Origin: Paenibacillus farraposensis
GTDB taxonomy: Bacteria > Bacillota > Bacilli > Paenibacillales > Paenibacillaceae
Length of the DNA stretch: 64,000 nt
Assembly: GCF_020736845.1 (NCBI RefSeq)
Contig: NZ_JAFFQR010000064.1
Location: forward strand, 1 to 64,000
Reading direction: 5' to 3'
A model generated the notes under the pieces. It saw only the letters and a program-made list of their open reading frames with translations, searched no databases and was not told the DNA's origin. Every line of letters begins with the position of its first letter. Positions within the stretch are counted from its first letter, which is position 1. Shown in pieces: positions 55,180-63,625 of this stretch. The translations under genes were made by a program, and so were the position numbers.

Positions 55180-56289
55180 CTATTTGGATGGGTTTACCGT
55201 TAGATCTGCTCCGTCGTACAACTCCTCGTCCGGCTCATATGTGCTTTCCAAAGTGATATGTCTTCCTTCCAATGAGGAGCGTTGAAAAGCATGCATAGCT
55301 TCCAGCACATGGTAGGCTAATTCAGCATTGGCACGATGCTTCTTGTTACCACGAATAGCCCTTACCATCTCGCATGCACCTATTCCACGCTCATTTTTCC
55401 CACATTCAAAAAGGGGCTTCAACAACTCTGTATTCTCCCCTTCAGGTTGACGAAGCTTGACATCCCCGTTAAAAAAGTTCGGATCAGGTAAGTTCAAAGT
55501 CCCTTTTGTTCCGTAAATTTCAATTCGCGGCAGTTCGGAAGCTCCCTGAATATCAAAGCTGGTGATTAGCGTTGCGATAGCTCCATTATGAAAATCCAGG
55601 GTCCCGGCCAGGTGCGTTGGTGTCTCCACTTGCAGTGGCGTACCGCTTTTGGGACCGGAATGTATATAACGTTCCGGGATCTGAATCCCTACGGAGCCGC
55701 TGATCCGCCGAATGGGTCCAAGCAAATGGATCAGCGAGGTTAAATAGTAAGGACCCATGTCAAACATCGGCCCACCTCCAGCCGCGTAAAAAAATTCCGG
55801 ATTTTCGTGCCACCACTCCGGGCCCCTCCCCATTAAAAAGGCCGTAGCAGCTACTGGCTGACCAATCATTCCCGTCTGTATGGCATGGCGTGCCGTCTGC
55901 ATGCCAGCACCGAGAAAGGTATCCGGAGCACAGCCGACTCGTAGATTTTTAGCTTGGGACAGCTCTAAAACACGCTTGCCTTCCTCCAATGAAACCGCCA
56001 AAGGCTTTTCACTGTACACATGCTTGCCTGCCTCCAGTATGGCCACATCCGTCAGTGCATGGCTGCCAGGCACAGTCAGATTAAATACAAGCTCAATCTC
56101 AGGCTGGCGCAGCAACTCATCCACTTTGTATACGTTTTCAATGTTGAACTCATCAGCCCTCGCCCTGGCCCTTTCCTCCAGCAGGTCAGCGACAGCTACC
56201 ACTTCAATAAGCGGACTGTTTCTCAGATTTTCAAGATATGTCGAACTAATGTTACCGCAACCGATGATCCCGGCCTTCATTCGTCCCAC
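55180..56289 (-). CDS. Gfo/Idh/MocA-family oxidoreductase, second copy
   Basis: NAD(P)-binding GIIGCGNISSTYLENL is near residue 6, EKPLAVSLEEGKRV near residue 93, and the conserved DMGPYYLTSLIHLLG near 180. The C-terminal domain ends in a 40-residue tail (LEGRHITLESTYEPDEELYDG) seen in the family. The start is uncertain; I favour GTG at 56289 (AAGGAG nine bases upstream) over the longer frame to 56316. It is the first gene of the ThuA operon, divergent from the AraC regulator gene. Confidence 0.88.
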   Translation of the reverse strand: MGRMKAGIIGCGNISSTYLENLRNSPLIEVVAVADLLEERARARADEFNIENVYKVDELLRQPEIELVFNLTVPGSHALTDVAILEAGKHVYSEKPLAVSLEEGKRVLELSQAKNLRVGCAPDTFLGAGMQTARHAIQTGMIGQPVAATAFLMGRGPEWWHENPEFFYAAGGGPMFDMGPYYLTSLIHLLGPIRRISGSVGIQIPERYIHSGPKSGTPLQVETPTHLAGTLDFHNGAIATLITSFDIQGASELPRIEIYGTKGTLNLPDPNFFNGDVKLRQPEGENTELLKPLFECGKNERGIGACEMVRAIRGNKKHRANAELAYHVLEAMHAFQRSSLEGRHITLESTYEPDEELYDGADLTVNPSK

Positions 56290-56454
56290 GTCATCACACT
56301 CCTTGGCTTCTAACATGTGCTTTGTTATATAACATGTAAGCTTTACAGTTCACATGGTATTCTATTTCGCTTTCGTTTAAAATGAATAATATGATTAAAA
56401 CATGAACAATCTGGTCAATATTTGAAACAGCTAATTGCCCAAAGGAGTTATCCT

Positions 56455-57273
56455 ATGTCTATCGTCGAGTCTTGTCAGGTTCTTACCGCAGGCTATTCCT
56501 TCCATCGTAAGCCCTTTTATTCGAACCAGCCTGACGGGATTAAAAATTATTTGTTTCGTCTGCAAACAGAGGGACGCTGCCAGGCCCGCATTAATGGGAA
56601 AATGACGCGAATTGAGGCAGGCGATCTGTTGCTGTTCAATCCTACCGAGCCCTATGAGCTGGATATTCACAGTGAGTTGAATTCCATGGGTGAGCAGATC
56701 GTGGAAAGCGGGGATTATCACATCTTTTTCGGTGGCTCCTGGGTAGATGAATGGTGGAATCACCACAAACGGCCTAACCGGATCAAGGTTCAGCTCACAG
56801 AAGCCCTGCTCGGCCCATTCCGCCAGCTTGTGATGGGGCAGCGTCGTATTTCCAATCCTTACCCGGAAATTTCAAGCTATTACATACGCATCTTGTGTTT
56901 GGAGTTCGACCGTATGCTTTCCGAGCATCCTATTGCAACACATCATAACTATCTCGCTTATCAAATTAAAAATTATATTGAGGAAAATGCGTCCTCCAAC
57001 TTCAAACTGGATGACGTGTCTTCACATGTCGGGATCAGCGTATCGCGGGCAGTACATCTATTCAAGGAAACATTCGATACCAGCATTATGCAGTATACGC
57101 TGGACATCAGGCTCAACATGGCGAGGGAGCGAATCATTTTCAGCCCTTTGTCACTGGAACAAGCCGCTGAATCGTCCGGCTTTGCAAACTACACGTATTT
57201 TCACCGTGTATTCCGTTCCCGGTTTGGCATGTCACCCAAGGAGTTCAGGGTGATTCACCGCGAGCAATTATAA
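56455..57273 (+). CDS. AraC-family transcriptional regulator
   Basis: The N-terminal part (1-150) is cupin-like and probably binds a sugar (AGYSFHRKPFYSNQPDG, then ARINGKMTRIEAGDLLLFNP). The C-terminal part has two helix-turn-helix motifs: SSNFKLDDVSSHVGISVSRAVHLFKE, and EQAAESSGFANYTYFHRVFRSRFG followed by MSPKEFR. The start is the ATG at 56455, with AAAGGAG seven bases upstream. It is divergent from the ThuA operon, which it may control. A short palindrome (ACATGT-spaced) lies in the 165-base gap. Confidence 0.9.
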   Translation: MSIVESCQVLTAGYSFHRKPFYSNQPDGIKNYLFRLQTEGRCQARINGKMTRIEAGDLLLFNPTEPYELDIHSELNSMGEQIVESGDYHIFFGGSWVDEWWNHHKRPNRIKVQLTEALLGPFRQLVMGQRRISNPYPEISSYYIRILCLEFDRMLSEHPIATHHNYLAYQIKNYIEENASSNFKLDDVSSHVGISVSRAVHLFKETFDTSIMQYTLDIRLNMARERIIFSPLSLEQAAESSGFANYTYFHRVFRSRFGMSPKEFRVIHREQL

Positions 57274-57277
57274 ATGA

Positions 57278-57308
57278 GGAGAGCGTTGCTTGAACGCTCT
57301 CTTTTTTT
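57278..57308 (+). terminator. Terminator of the AraC regulator gene
   Basis: GAGAGCGTT and AACGCTCTC pair around GCTTG, then TTTTTTT. Confidence 0.85.
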
Positions 57309-57356
57309 CCCAAACCAAATGATACAGTGAGCACTGCTTACATACCACAGCCTGGA

Positions 57357-58844
57357 TTATTTCGGCGCAATGCTCAGCATCACTACCGACATCGGCGGCA
57401 ATGTAACATCCAAATGCTGACCCTGCTGCTGGAAGGACGTAAAAGCTTCCTTTTTTACACGCTCCGGTTGGTCAAACGTATTATGTGCCTGCATTTCATC
57501 GCTGGCAAGAACAGTGCCGCTGATCTTCTTCATCTCTTCCAGCCCTCTCAGCTCCAGGCTTACATTTGCCGACTCGCCTGGATGGACATTGCACAAGCTG
57601 ATATGAATACAACCATCCTGCGCCTTGGAAGCGGACACGCTGACCTGTGGAATGGAATCGCCATCGTATTCATAACGGTCTACTTCTGCATAAGTAGCGA
57701 GTGCTTGTGCATCCTGATGCACCTTGAACATTTCAAATACATGATATGTAGGTGTCAACAGCATAGCAGGACCTTCGGTCAGAACCATAGCTTGCAAAAC
57801 ATTGACCATTTGGGCAATGTTCGTCATCTGCACACGGTCATGGTGATTATGGAAAATATGCAGATGAAGCCCGGCTACAAGCGCATCACGCATCGTATTT
57901 TGCTGATACAGAAAGCCCGGATTCGTACCCGGTTCGGTAAGGAACCAGGTTCCCCATTCATCAACGATCAATCCGACCCGTTTGCCAGGATCATATTGAT
58001 CCATAATGGCCGAATGCCGGGTAATCAATTCATCCATATACAATGATTTTTTCATCGTCTCAAACCATTCTGCTTCATCAAAACCGAGTGCCTGCCGTTT
58101 CTCTTCCCAACTGCCCGGAACCGTGTAATTGTGCAGGCTCAAACCATCCATAAGATGTCCGGCTTCCCGCATCAGCACTTCGGTCCAACGGTAACCATCC
58201 ACATTCGCCCCGCCAGCAATCCGATAAATACGGTTATCGCCATAGTTGCGAACATAGGTCTGATAGCGGCGATACAGATCGGCATAATACTCTGGGCGCA
58301 TGTTACCGCCACAACCCCAATTCTCGTTCCCCACTCCAAAATATTTGAGCTTCCACGGTTTCTCACGGCCATTTTCCTGACGCCATGAAGCCATGGGGGA
58401 TTCTCCGTCAAAGGTCATGTACTCTACCCATTCCGACATTTCCTGCACTGTACCACTGCCTACATTTCCACAAATATAAGGCTCCGCATTTAACAGCTCA
58501 CATAATTGGAAAAACTCATGTGTACCAAAGTGATTATTTTCAACCACACCGCCCCAGTGCGTATTTACCATTCTCTTGCGGTTTTCTTTCGGTCCAATGC
58601 CATCTTTCCAGTGATATTCATCAGCAAAGCAGCCCCCAGGCCAACGAAGCACAGGAATATTCAGCTTTTGCAGTGCCCCCGCCACATCGTTGCGGATTCC
58701 GTCCGTATTCGGAATCGGAGAATCCTGCCCAACCCACAAGCCTTCATAAATACATCTTCCAAGATGCTCGGCAAATTGCCCATAGATATTCTTGTTGATC
58801 ACACCTTTTTCCCAATCGGTATTTACAATAATAGAACCCTTCAC
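57357..58844 (-). CDS. abfA: Alpha-L-arabinofuranosidase, GH51
   Basis: GH51 enzymes release arabinose from arabinan and arabinoxylan side chains and work in the cytoplasm. The acid/base Glu is E174 ([10 protein letters not shown]) and the nucleophile Glu is E296 (IVDEWGTW). The C-terminal beta-sandwich begins around residue 395. The length of 495 is normal for this family, and there is no signal peptide. The start is a GTG at 58844 with GGGGAGGG upstream. A cre site lies 50 bases upstream, so catabolite repression is expected. Confidence 0.95.
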   Translation of the reverse strand: MKGSIIVNTDWEKGVINKNIYGQFAEHLGRCIYEGLWVGQDSPIPNTDGIRNDVAGALQKLNIPVLRWPGGCFADEYHWKDGIGPKENRKRMVNTHWGGVVENNHFGTHEFFQLCELLNAEPYICGNVGSGTVQEMSEWVEYMTFDGESPMASWRQENGREKPWKLKYFGVGNENWGCGGNMRPEYYADLYRRYQTYVRNYGDNRIYRIAGGANVDGYRWTEVLMREAGHLMDGLSLHNYTVPGSWEEKRQALGFDEAEWFETMKKSLYMDELITRHSAIMDQYDPGKRVGLIVDEWGTWFLTEPGTNPGFLYQQNTMRDALVAGLHLHIFHNHHDRVQMTNIAQMVNVLQAMVLTEGPAMLLTPTYHVFEMFKVHQDAQALATYAEVDRYEYDGDSIPQVSVSASKAQDGCIHISLCNVHPGESANVSLELRGLEEMKKISGTVLASDEMQAHNTFDQPERVKKEAFTSFQQQGQHLDVTLPPMSVVMLSIAPK

Positions 58845-58893
58845 ATCAAACCCTCCCCTAAATTATTTAAGCTTGCAGCATCTTTCACATACA

Positions 58894-58908
58894 TGATTGC
58901 GCTTTCAA
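58894..58908 (-). promoter_or_regulatory. Catabolite-responsive element upstream of abfA
   Basis: TTGAAAGCGCAATCA on the minus strand matches the B. subtilis cre consensus WTGNAANCGNWNNCW at every defined position. It lies 50 bases upstream of the abfA start, so CcpA repression is likely. The rest of 58845-59134 shows only the terminator at 59086. Confidence 0.65.
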
Positions 58909-59085
58909 AAATAAAAATATGGCTCTTGCTATCGTTCCCTTTACCAGATAAAGCCTCGGCAACTCGTCAAGTCCAGCAAACATTTAATTAATACAAACAT
59001 TAATAATTAAACAAAAGCATTTTACACGTTTAATATATTTTATTGTCTGCTATTTGTCAAACTTAAGCAAATGGCTCTATTAACG

Positions 59086-59112
59086 CAAAAAGTCTGCCAT
59101 TCAGGCAGACTG
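59086..59112 (-). terminator. Terminator after the DUF6171 gene
   Basis: AGTCTGCC and GGCAGACT pair on the minus strand around TGAAT, followed by TTTTTGCG. Confidence 0.85.
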
Positions 59113-59134
59113 GGGTATGATCACAGGATATTCC

Positions 59135-59401
59135 TTACCAACGTGACCCCCTGCAGCTGGGGCAGCTTTGGGTGACTGCCAAGGCACGCACACGTACAAT
59201 GCTTCCGCTGATGCCGCATGTATGCCCGGCCAATAAATCTTCACATTGTGAGCAGGCCAACAGCCTGGCCTCGTACACTTCATCGTTCACACATTCCATT
59301 TTAGGTCTCATGTTGTTCAGAATTCTGGTCATTTGCTCTTCCGATATCGCAATATCTCTTTCACAGCCTTTACAGGTATTTGGCACCGATATATCTTCCA
59401 T
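59135..59401 (-). CDS. DUF6171-type Cys-rich protein
   Basis: The 88-residue product has four Cys pairs typical of zinc-binding domains: CKGC (residues 10-13), CSQC near 50, a lone Cys in HTCGISG and CPSC near the end. The middle has VYEARLLACSQC and GSIVRVRALA, features I associate with DUF6171. Function unknown. RBS GGGAGGG precedes the ATG. It lies after the 106-residue hypothetical gene with a 57-base gap and ends in a strong terminator. Confidence 0.75.
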   Translation of the reverse strand: MEDISVPNTCKGCERDIAISEEQMTRILNNMRPKMECVNDEVYEARLLACSQCEDLLAGHTCGISGSIVRVRALAVTQSCPSCRGSRW

Positions 59402-59458
59402 CGTCAGTTTACCCTCCCTATCAACCAGGTCCTAATTAGATGCAATGAAATAGCCTGC

Positions 59459-59779
59459 TTATTTTCGTTTCTGCGGAAGCAAGGCCGCCGCCTCGGATAC
59501 CACCATCGCCAAGTCCTCATTTCCAAACATGGACAGCACCCCCAATACCGTATCGAGCGGAATATCGCCCGCTTCTTCGCGCGATACCGTCAGCTTGCTT
59601 ACTCGCTGTAGACTCTCATTGCTATCCTGCTGCGGATAGGCTGCACGATACAGCTCCTCAGGCTCCAGTCCATGATTGATGCACCATTGTGCAAACACCA
59701 GAATCATCATATCCTCTTCCTGCTTATAATTTTCGATGATGGCATCTTCCAGCTGTTTACCACGATTATCCTCTACCAT
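59459..59779 (-). CDS. Hypothetical acidic helical protein
   Basis: The 106-residue product starts VEDNRGKQLEDAIIENYKQE, then MMILVFAQWCINHGL, and ends with ALLPQKRK. It is predicted helical, with one Cys and no membrane segment. I do not recognise a family, but similar proteins occur in Paenibacillus genomes as far as I recall. AAGGAGAA supports the ATG. It is upstream of the DUF6171 gene on the same strand, and the two may share a transcript. Confidence 0.6.
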   Translation of the reverse strand: MVEDNRGKQLEDAIIENYKQEEDMMILVFAQWCINHGLEPEELYRAAYPQQDSNESLQRVSKLTVSREEAGDIPLDTVLGVLSMFGNEDLAMVVSEAAALLPQKRK

Positions 59780-59934
59780 AATTCATTTCTCCTTCAACCT
59801 GTTCTCGCTGCCTGTTCGTCATGATCGCTGTTATTCGTTCAATTCATTGGGCACTAGTCATTCTGGTGATTGATCAATTCATCTGCCAGCATGTGGCTTG
59901 CCAGGACCTTTCCAGCACTTATGGCACACTCCTC

Positions 59935-60562
59935 TTAACAGTCAATATGCTCCAGAAAATGGTTCACAACTCCGGTGAAGCCCCGTCTGTGCAAAATCGT
60001 ATCCCAACTTCCGAAGGCTTGCGTTAGCGGCAGCTTGCTTTTTTCCATAAAAACAGCCTGTTCCATATTGATGACTTCAGCAGAACGACCTGTCCCATGC
60101 AGTTCCAGCCTCTCGATGTCAGCTCCTGCCTGTCTGTTCATACTGTAACTGCCGAAGGCATTTCCCAAACGCACAGACCCGAACGAAGCTTCCAAATACC
60201 CTTCACTCGTCGTATCCAGATTACTGTGCAGCTGCTCATAATGATCGACGCCTAGCCACAATAGGAGGTCGAGCATGTGAATCAAATCATCATAAACCGT
60301 CTGCTCCGCAGGTCTCCGGTCATATCCGGTCCGGTGTTTAATCGGAGCACATTGGCCGAAGCCGCCCACTTCCTCCAGCCATGCTTTGGCCGCTACATAA
60401 TGCGATGCATTGCCCCATAATGGAACTAACCGGCTCCTGTGAACGGTTCATGACACCTACGATGTCTACGCCTTCGTGCGTGGCCAGTAATGGCAAATAT
60501 ACTTTACGGGCAATGCCTCCCAGCCCTGCAAAAGCTACTCTTGTTTTCGTTTGCTTGTCCAT
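59935..60562 (-). pseudogene. Gfo/Idh/MocA oxidoreductase broken by deletion and frameshift
   Basis: The intact N-terminus is in one frame (RVAFAGLGGIARKVYLPLLA, then VDIVGVMNRSQEP); the C-terminal half is in another frame, starting around 60430 with ASHYVAAKAWLEEVGGFGQC and running through TVYDDLIHMLDLLLWLGVD to HFLEHIDC. About 100 residues that should lie between, including the EKP motif, are absent. The joined length is about 209 codons against 310 or so in the family. The Rossmann fold start has a good ATG at 60562 (AGAGGTGAC upstream). It is not expected to function. Confidence 0.75.
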
Positions 60563-60629
60563 ATCATCGTCACCTCTAATCACCCATTTCATCTGTTGTC
60601 TAGTTTACATGGAAGTCTCCTGACAAGCA

Positions 60630-60678
60630 AAGAAAAGAGACCGTTCCGGTCCAGATGGACTTAACGGAACAGTCTCTA
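60630..60678 (-). terminator. terC terminator
   Basis: AGAGACTGTTCCG and CGGAACGGTCTCT pair on the minus strand around a 17-base loop, then TTTTCTTTG. Confidence 0.8.
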
Positions 60679-60722
60679 AGAATGAAAGTTCTGCTTAAAT
60701 TACAATGTTTTAAAATACTTGC

Positions 60723-61412
60723 TTAAGCGTGAACCGCTTGGTTTTTTGTTTTTTCTGCTTTTATCTTTTTAACACGCAGCCCAATGGCTACAACCAGCAC
60801 CACAATCAGGGCTTCAAAACCATATTTTATGACCCCATTTGCAAACCAATGTGCAATGAGCGGCTCGGCCACCACCATTTTCGCAGCCGTATAAGCTAAT
60901 ACAGCGGCTCCAATCGTAATGACGACCGGATAACGTTCTGTCAGTTTTAAGATCATCGTACTTCCCCATACCATAATAGGTACAGAGATCGCCAGACCGA
61001 GAACTACAAGCAGCATATCCCCATGGGCCGCTCCTGCGACAGCAAGTACATTGTCCAGTCCCATCATCGTATCCGCAATCATAATGGTACGGATCGCTAC
61101 CCATATTTGATTGGCTGCTGAAATTTCGTGCTTCTTTTCTTCAACCAGCAGCTTGTAGGCGATATAGATAAGCGCAACCCCACCGATTAAGCGCAAGCCA
61201 TAAATTTGCAGTAAATACGTAACCAATACTGTAGCAATCACACGGATGATAACTGCGCCAAGCGTTCCCCAAATAATGACCTTCTTTTGATTGACTTTGT
61301 CGACATTGCGAGCTGCCAAGCCAATGACGATCGCATTATCACCAGCTAGCACCAAATCAATGATAATAATGGATAGCAGTGCGGTAAAAAATTCAATTGA
61401 CAAAAAATCCAT
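60723..61412 (-). CDS. TerC-family membrane protein, Mn-riboswitch controlled
   Basis: TerC/YceF/YjbE proteins export manganese or supply metal to secreted enzymes. The 229-residue product has seven membrane helices; the acidic DLVLAGDNAIVIGLAAR near residue 19-35 and GLDNVLAVAGAAHGD near 120 are the expected metal-binding signatures. The ATG at 61412 has AGGTGGGAG upstream. The leader contains a yybP-ykoY manganese riboswitch and two terminators, so expression is probably induced by manganese. Confidence 0.92.
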   Translation of the reverse strand: MDFLSIEFFTALLSIIIIDLVLAGDNAIVIGLAARNVDKVNQKKVIIWGTLGAVIIRVIATVLVTYLLQIYGLRLIGGVALIYIAYKLLVEEKKHEISAANQIWVAIRTIMIADTMMGLDNVLAVAGAAHGDMLLVVLGLAISVPIMVWGSTMILKLTERYPVVITIGAAVLAYTAAKMVVAEPLIAHWFANGVIKYGFEALIVVLVVAIGLRVKKIKAEKTKNQAVHA

Positions 61413-61473
61413 ACGTTTCTCCCACCTTTTTTCATTAATTTGGTATACTGTTCATAGTTCAGCGCTTATACTG

Positions 61474-61510
61474 AAAAAGCGCCGTTTCACGAAAATCCGA
61501 AAACGGCGCT
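61474..61510 (-). terminator. Second terminator in the terC leader
   Basis: On the minus strand AGCGCCGTTT and GAAACGGCGCT form the stem around CGGATTTTCGT bases, then TTTTTC. It lies downstream of the riboswitch terminator and 62 bases before the gene. Confidence 0.8.
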
Positions 61511-61528
61511 TGACCCAAATTTGGCATC

Positions 61529-61660
61529 AAAAAAAGACCGTTTACCCGGATTCCGAAAATCCTGGCAAAGGTCTCGCTTACAACATTACGTTGCCAATAA
61601 AGCCGGGGATGTATAATCCCGTAATGACGACTTTACTCGTTGAGCTACTCCCCTTTGGGA
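61529..61660 (-). ncRNA. yybP-ykoY manganese riboswitch with terminator
   Basis: The minus strand shows AAAGGGGAGTAGC (about 61656-61644), then TACATCCCCGGCTTTATTGGCAACG split by loop bases, then GCGAGACCTTTGCC (61576-61563), the yybP-ykoY signatures. The last part also forms the 5' arm of a terminator: AGACC, TTTGCC, AGGATT pair with AATCC, GGGTAAA, CGGTCT, then TTTTTTT (61529-61535). Mn(II) binding is known to prevent termination in this class, switching on metal export. Confidence 0.92.
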
Positions 61661-61763
61661 ACTATTGCTATTAGGGGCAGTATAGCATACATTTTGAGGA
61701 ATGTGAACCCTATTTTTTCTGTATAAGCGATGAGCCTAACAGAGATATTGAAAGAGGTATGAA

Positions 61764-62381
61764 ATGAAAAAATGGCTAATCGCCGCGGCTTATGTTTCGT
61801 TGCTCTCCATCGCGTTGATCTATAGATATGAATGGCTCGCCTGGGCGAATAAACAAGCTTCTTTCCCGACTCTGCTGCTAATCGCATTTTTATTTGCATT
61901 AATTCCGTTCGTTCCTTATAAGCTGATTATTGCTGCCATTGCTTATGCGACAGGTACCTGGCAAGGCGCTCTGATCTGCTGGCTCGGCACCACTGTGGCA
62001 GCACTGTTCGTTTATGGTACGGTACGGACCCTGTTCCGTGACAAAGGACGGACATATCTGGAGCGAATTCCTGCGTTGGGACGCTTGAACCGGGTTATGG
62101 AGCGGGAGCCGTTTGCTGCTGTACTGCTGGCTCGCCTAATTCCGGTCATCCCGCAGGCGGCTGTAAATGTATACGCTGGAGTGGCAGGTTTTCCGTTTTG
62201 GAGCTTTCTGCTTGGGACGGCAATCGGCAAACTGCCTGCAATTGGCGTATACGCTTATGCAGGTGGTACCATTGCGGAACATCCGGTTACTGGCTTGCTC
62301 ATTTTGCTGTTGTATACTGTGATGGTGGGCGGCTGCTTTGTATTCTACCGAAGAAGGCTTCAACGTGCCAACAAAACATAG
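61764..62381 (+). CDS. TVP38/TMEM64-family membrane protein
   Basis: This DedA-related family is thought to act in lipid scrambling or transport of isoprenoid-linked molecules. The 205-residue product has about five hydrophobic segments and the family motif FLFALIPFVPYKLIIAAIAYATG, then LLARLIPVIPQAAVNVYAGVAG and FPFWSFLLGTAIGKLP. AGAGGT lies before the ATG at 61764. It is divergent from terC across the riboswitch leader. Confidence 0.88.
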   Translation: MKKWLIAAAYVSLLSIALIYRYEWLAWANKQASFPTLLLIAFLFALIPFVPYKLIIAAIAYATGTWQGALICWLGTTVAALFVYGTVRTLFRDKGRTYLERIPALGRLNRVMEREPFAAVLLARLIPVIPQAAVNVYAGVAGFPFWSFLLGTAIGKLPAIGVYAYAGGTIAEHPVTGLLILLLYTVMVGGCFVFYRRRLQRANKT

Positions 62382-62558
62382 TGCAGCGAACCTGTACCTA
62401 CCTGTAAGAAATGTAGGGCTACGCTTTTAAGGACACACGTAGCTGCTGAAGCGGTCAGTTCCTGACACTTCGTTGATTTTGCAAAAATGTCATATATAAT
62501 TTAATTGTAAGCTATTTAAATATGAACTAAATTACAAACTCAGATTGGAGTGATAAAT

Positions 62559-63530
62559 ATGATCACCGACCATTCAAACACAGTGGAAAAAGCAACTTTT
62601 GCAGGCGGCTGCTTCTGGTGCATGGTTTCCCCTTTTGAGGAATTGCCCGGGATTTTAAAGGTTCGATCCGGCTATACAGGAGGACATACAGAAAACCCAA
62701 CCTATGAGGAGGTATGCTCTGAAACAACGGGACATGTGGAAGCAGTACAGATTACATTTAATCCACAAGTTTTTCCGTATGAAAAACTGTTAGAACTCTT
62801 CTGGCAGCAGATCGACCCGACGGATGAGGGGGGACAATTCCATGATAGAGGCTCTTCCTACCAGACGGCTATTTTCTATCATAATGAAGAGCAACGAATC
62901 CAAGCAGAAGCTTCCAAAGAAGCCCTCGCCCGAAGCGGCCGTTTCGACAAGCTCATCGTTACTCCTATTCTGCCTGCGGCCACTTTTTATGAAGCGGAAG
63001 AGTATCATCAGGACTATCATAAAAAAAATCCCGCTCATTACAAGCGTTACCGCAAAGGCTCAGGACGTGAAGACTTTATCGAGCAAAATTGGTCGGACAA
63101 GATTGATAAGTCTGATCTTAAAAACAGGCTAACCCCTCTCCAATACGAAGTAACACAAAAAAACGCAACCGAGCGTCCTTTTCAAAATGAGTTCTGGGAT
63201 CATGAGGATAAGGGTATTTACGTGGATATCGTATCAGGAGAGCCTTTGTTCAGCTCAGTGGACAAATATGATGCAGGTTGCGGCTGGCCGAGCTTTACCC
63301 GTCCTTTGCGTAGCTACAGTATCAAAGAAAAAACCGATCTCAGCCATTTTATGATCCGTACCGAGGTCCGCAGTCGTGAAGCAGACTCCCATTTGGGGCA
63401 TGTATTTGACGATGGTCCAGGTCCAGAGGGTCTCCGCTATTGCATCAATTCCGCCGCACTTCGTTTTGTTCCTTTTAAGGACTTGGAACGTGAAGGATAT
63501 GGAGCCTATAAGTCAATGTTTGAAAAGTAA
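62559..63530 (+). CDS. msrAB: Fused methionine sulfoxide reductase MsrA-MsrB
   Basis: The enzyme repairs oxidised methionine. Residues 1-165 are MsrA with catalytic Cys18 in GGCFWC; residues about 180-323 are MsrB, with the catalytic Cys in [11 protein letters not shown] and the [14 protein letters not shown] [12 protein letters not shown], but without the CxxC zinc pairs of many MsrB. The start is ATG 62559, with TTGGAG six bases upstream; the GTG at 62550 is less likely. Fusion of both activities is common in Firmicutes. Confidence 0.96.
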   Translation: MITDHSNTVEKATFAGGCFWCMVSPFEELPGILKVRSGYTGGHTENPTYEEVCSETTGHVEAVQITFNPQVFPYEKLLELFWQQIDPTDEGGQFHDRGSSYQTAIFYHNEEQRIQAEASKEALARSGRFDKLIVTPILPAATFYEAEEYHQDYHKKNPAHYKRYRKGSGREDFIEQNWSDKIDKSDLKNRLTPLQYEVTQKNATERPFQNEFWDHEDKGIYVDIVSGEPLFSSVDKYDAGCGWPSFTRPLRSYSIKEKTDLSHFMIRTEVRSREADSHLGHVFDDGPGPEGLRYCINSAALRFVPFKDLEREGYGAYKSMFEK

Positions 63531-63550
63531 GTAAATCACAAAAGCATCGT

Positions 63551-63601
63551 AGGCTGGCCCAAAAGCATCTTTAAACGGATGGCCTCGGGCCAGTCTTTTT
63601 T
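63551..63601 (+). terminator. msrAB terminator
   Basis: GGCTGGCCC and GGGCCAGTC pair around a 26-base loop, then TTTTTT. Confidence 0.8.
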
Positions 63602-63625
63602 GATGTACAGCACATCACTATGCCC

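Noticed and set aside
56290-56454. cre site in the ThuA operon promoter region
   Set aside because: The nearest candidate (around the CGCTTTCG stretch) misses two defined consensus positions.
59101-59283. 60-residue minus-strand frame inside the DUF6171 gene
   Set aside because: It is a shifted frame of the 88-residue gene, which has the RBS and the cysteine motifs.
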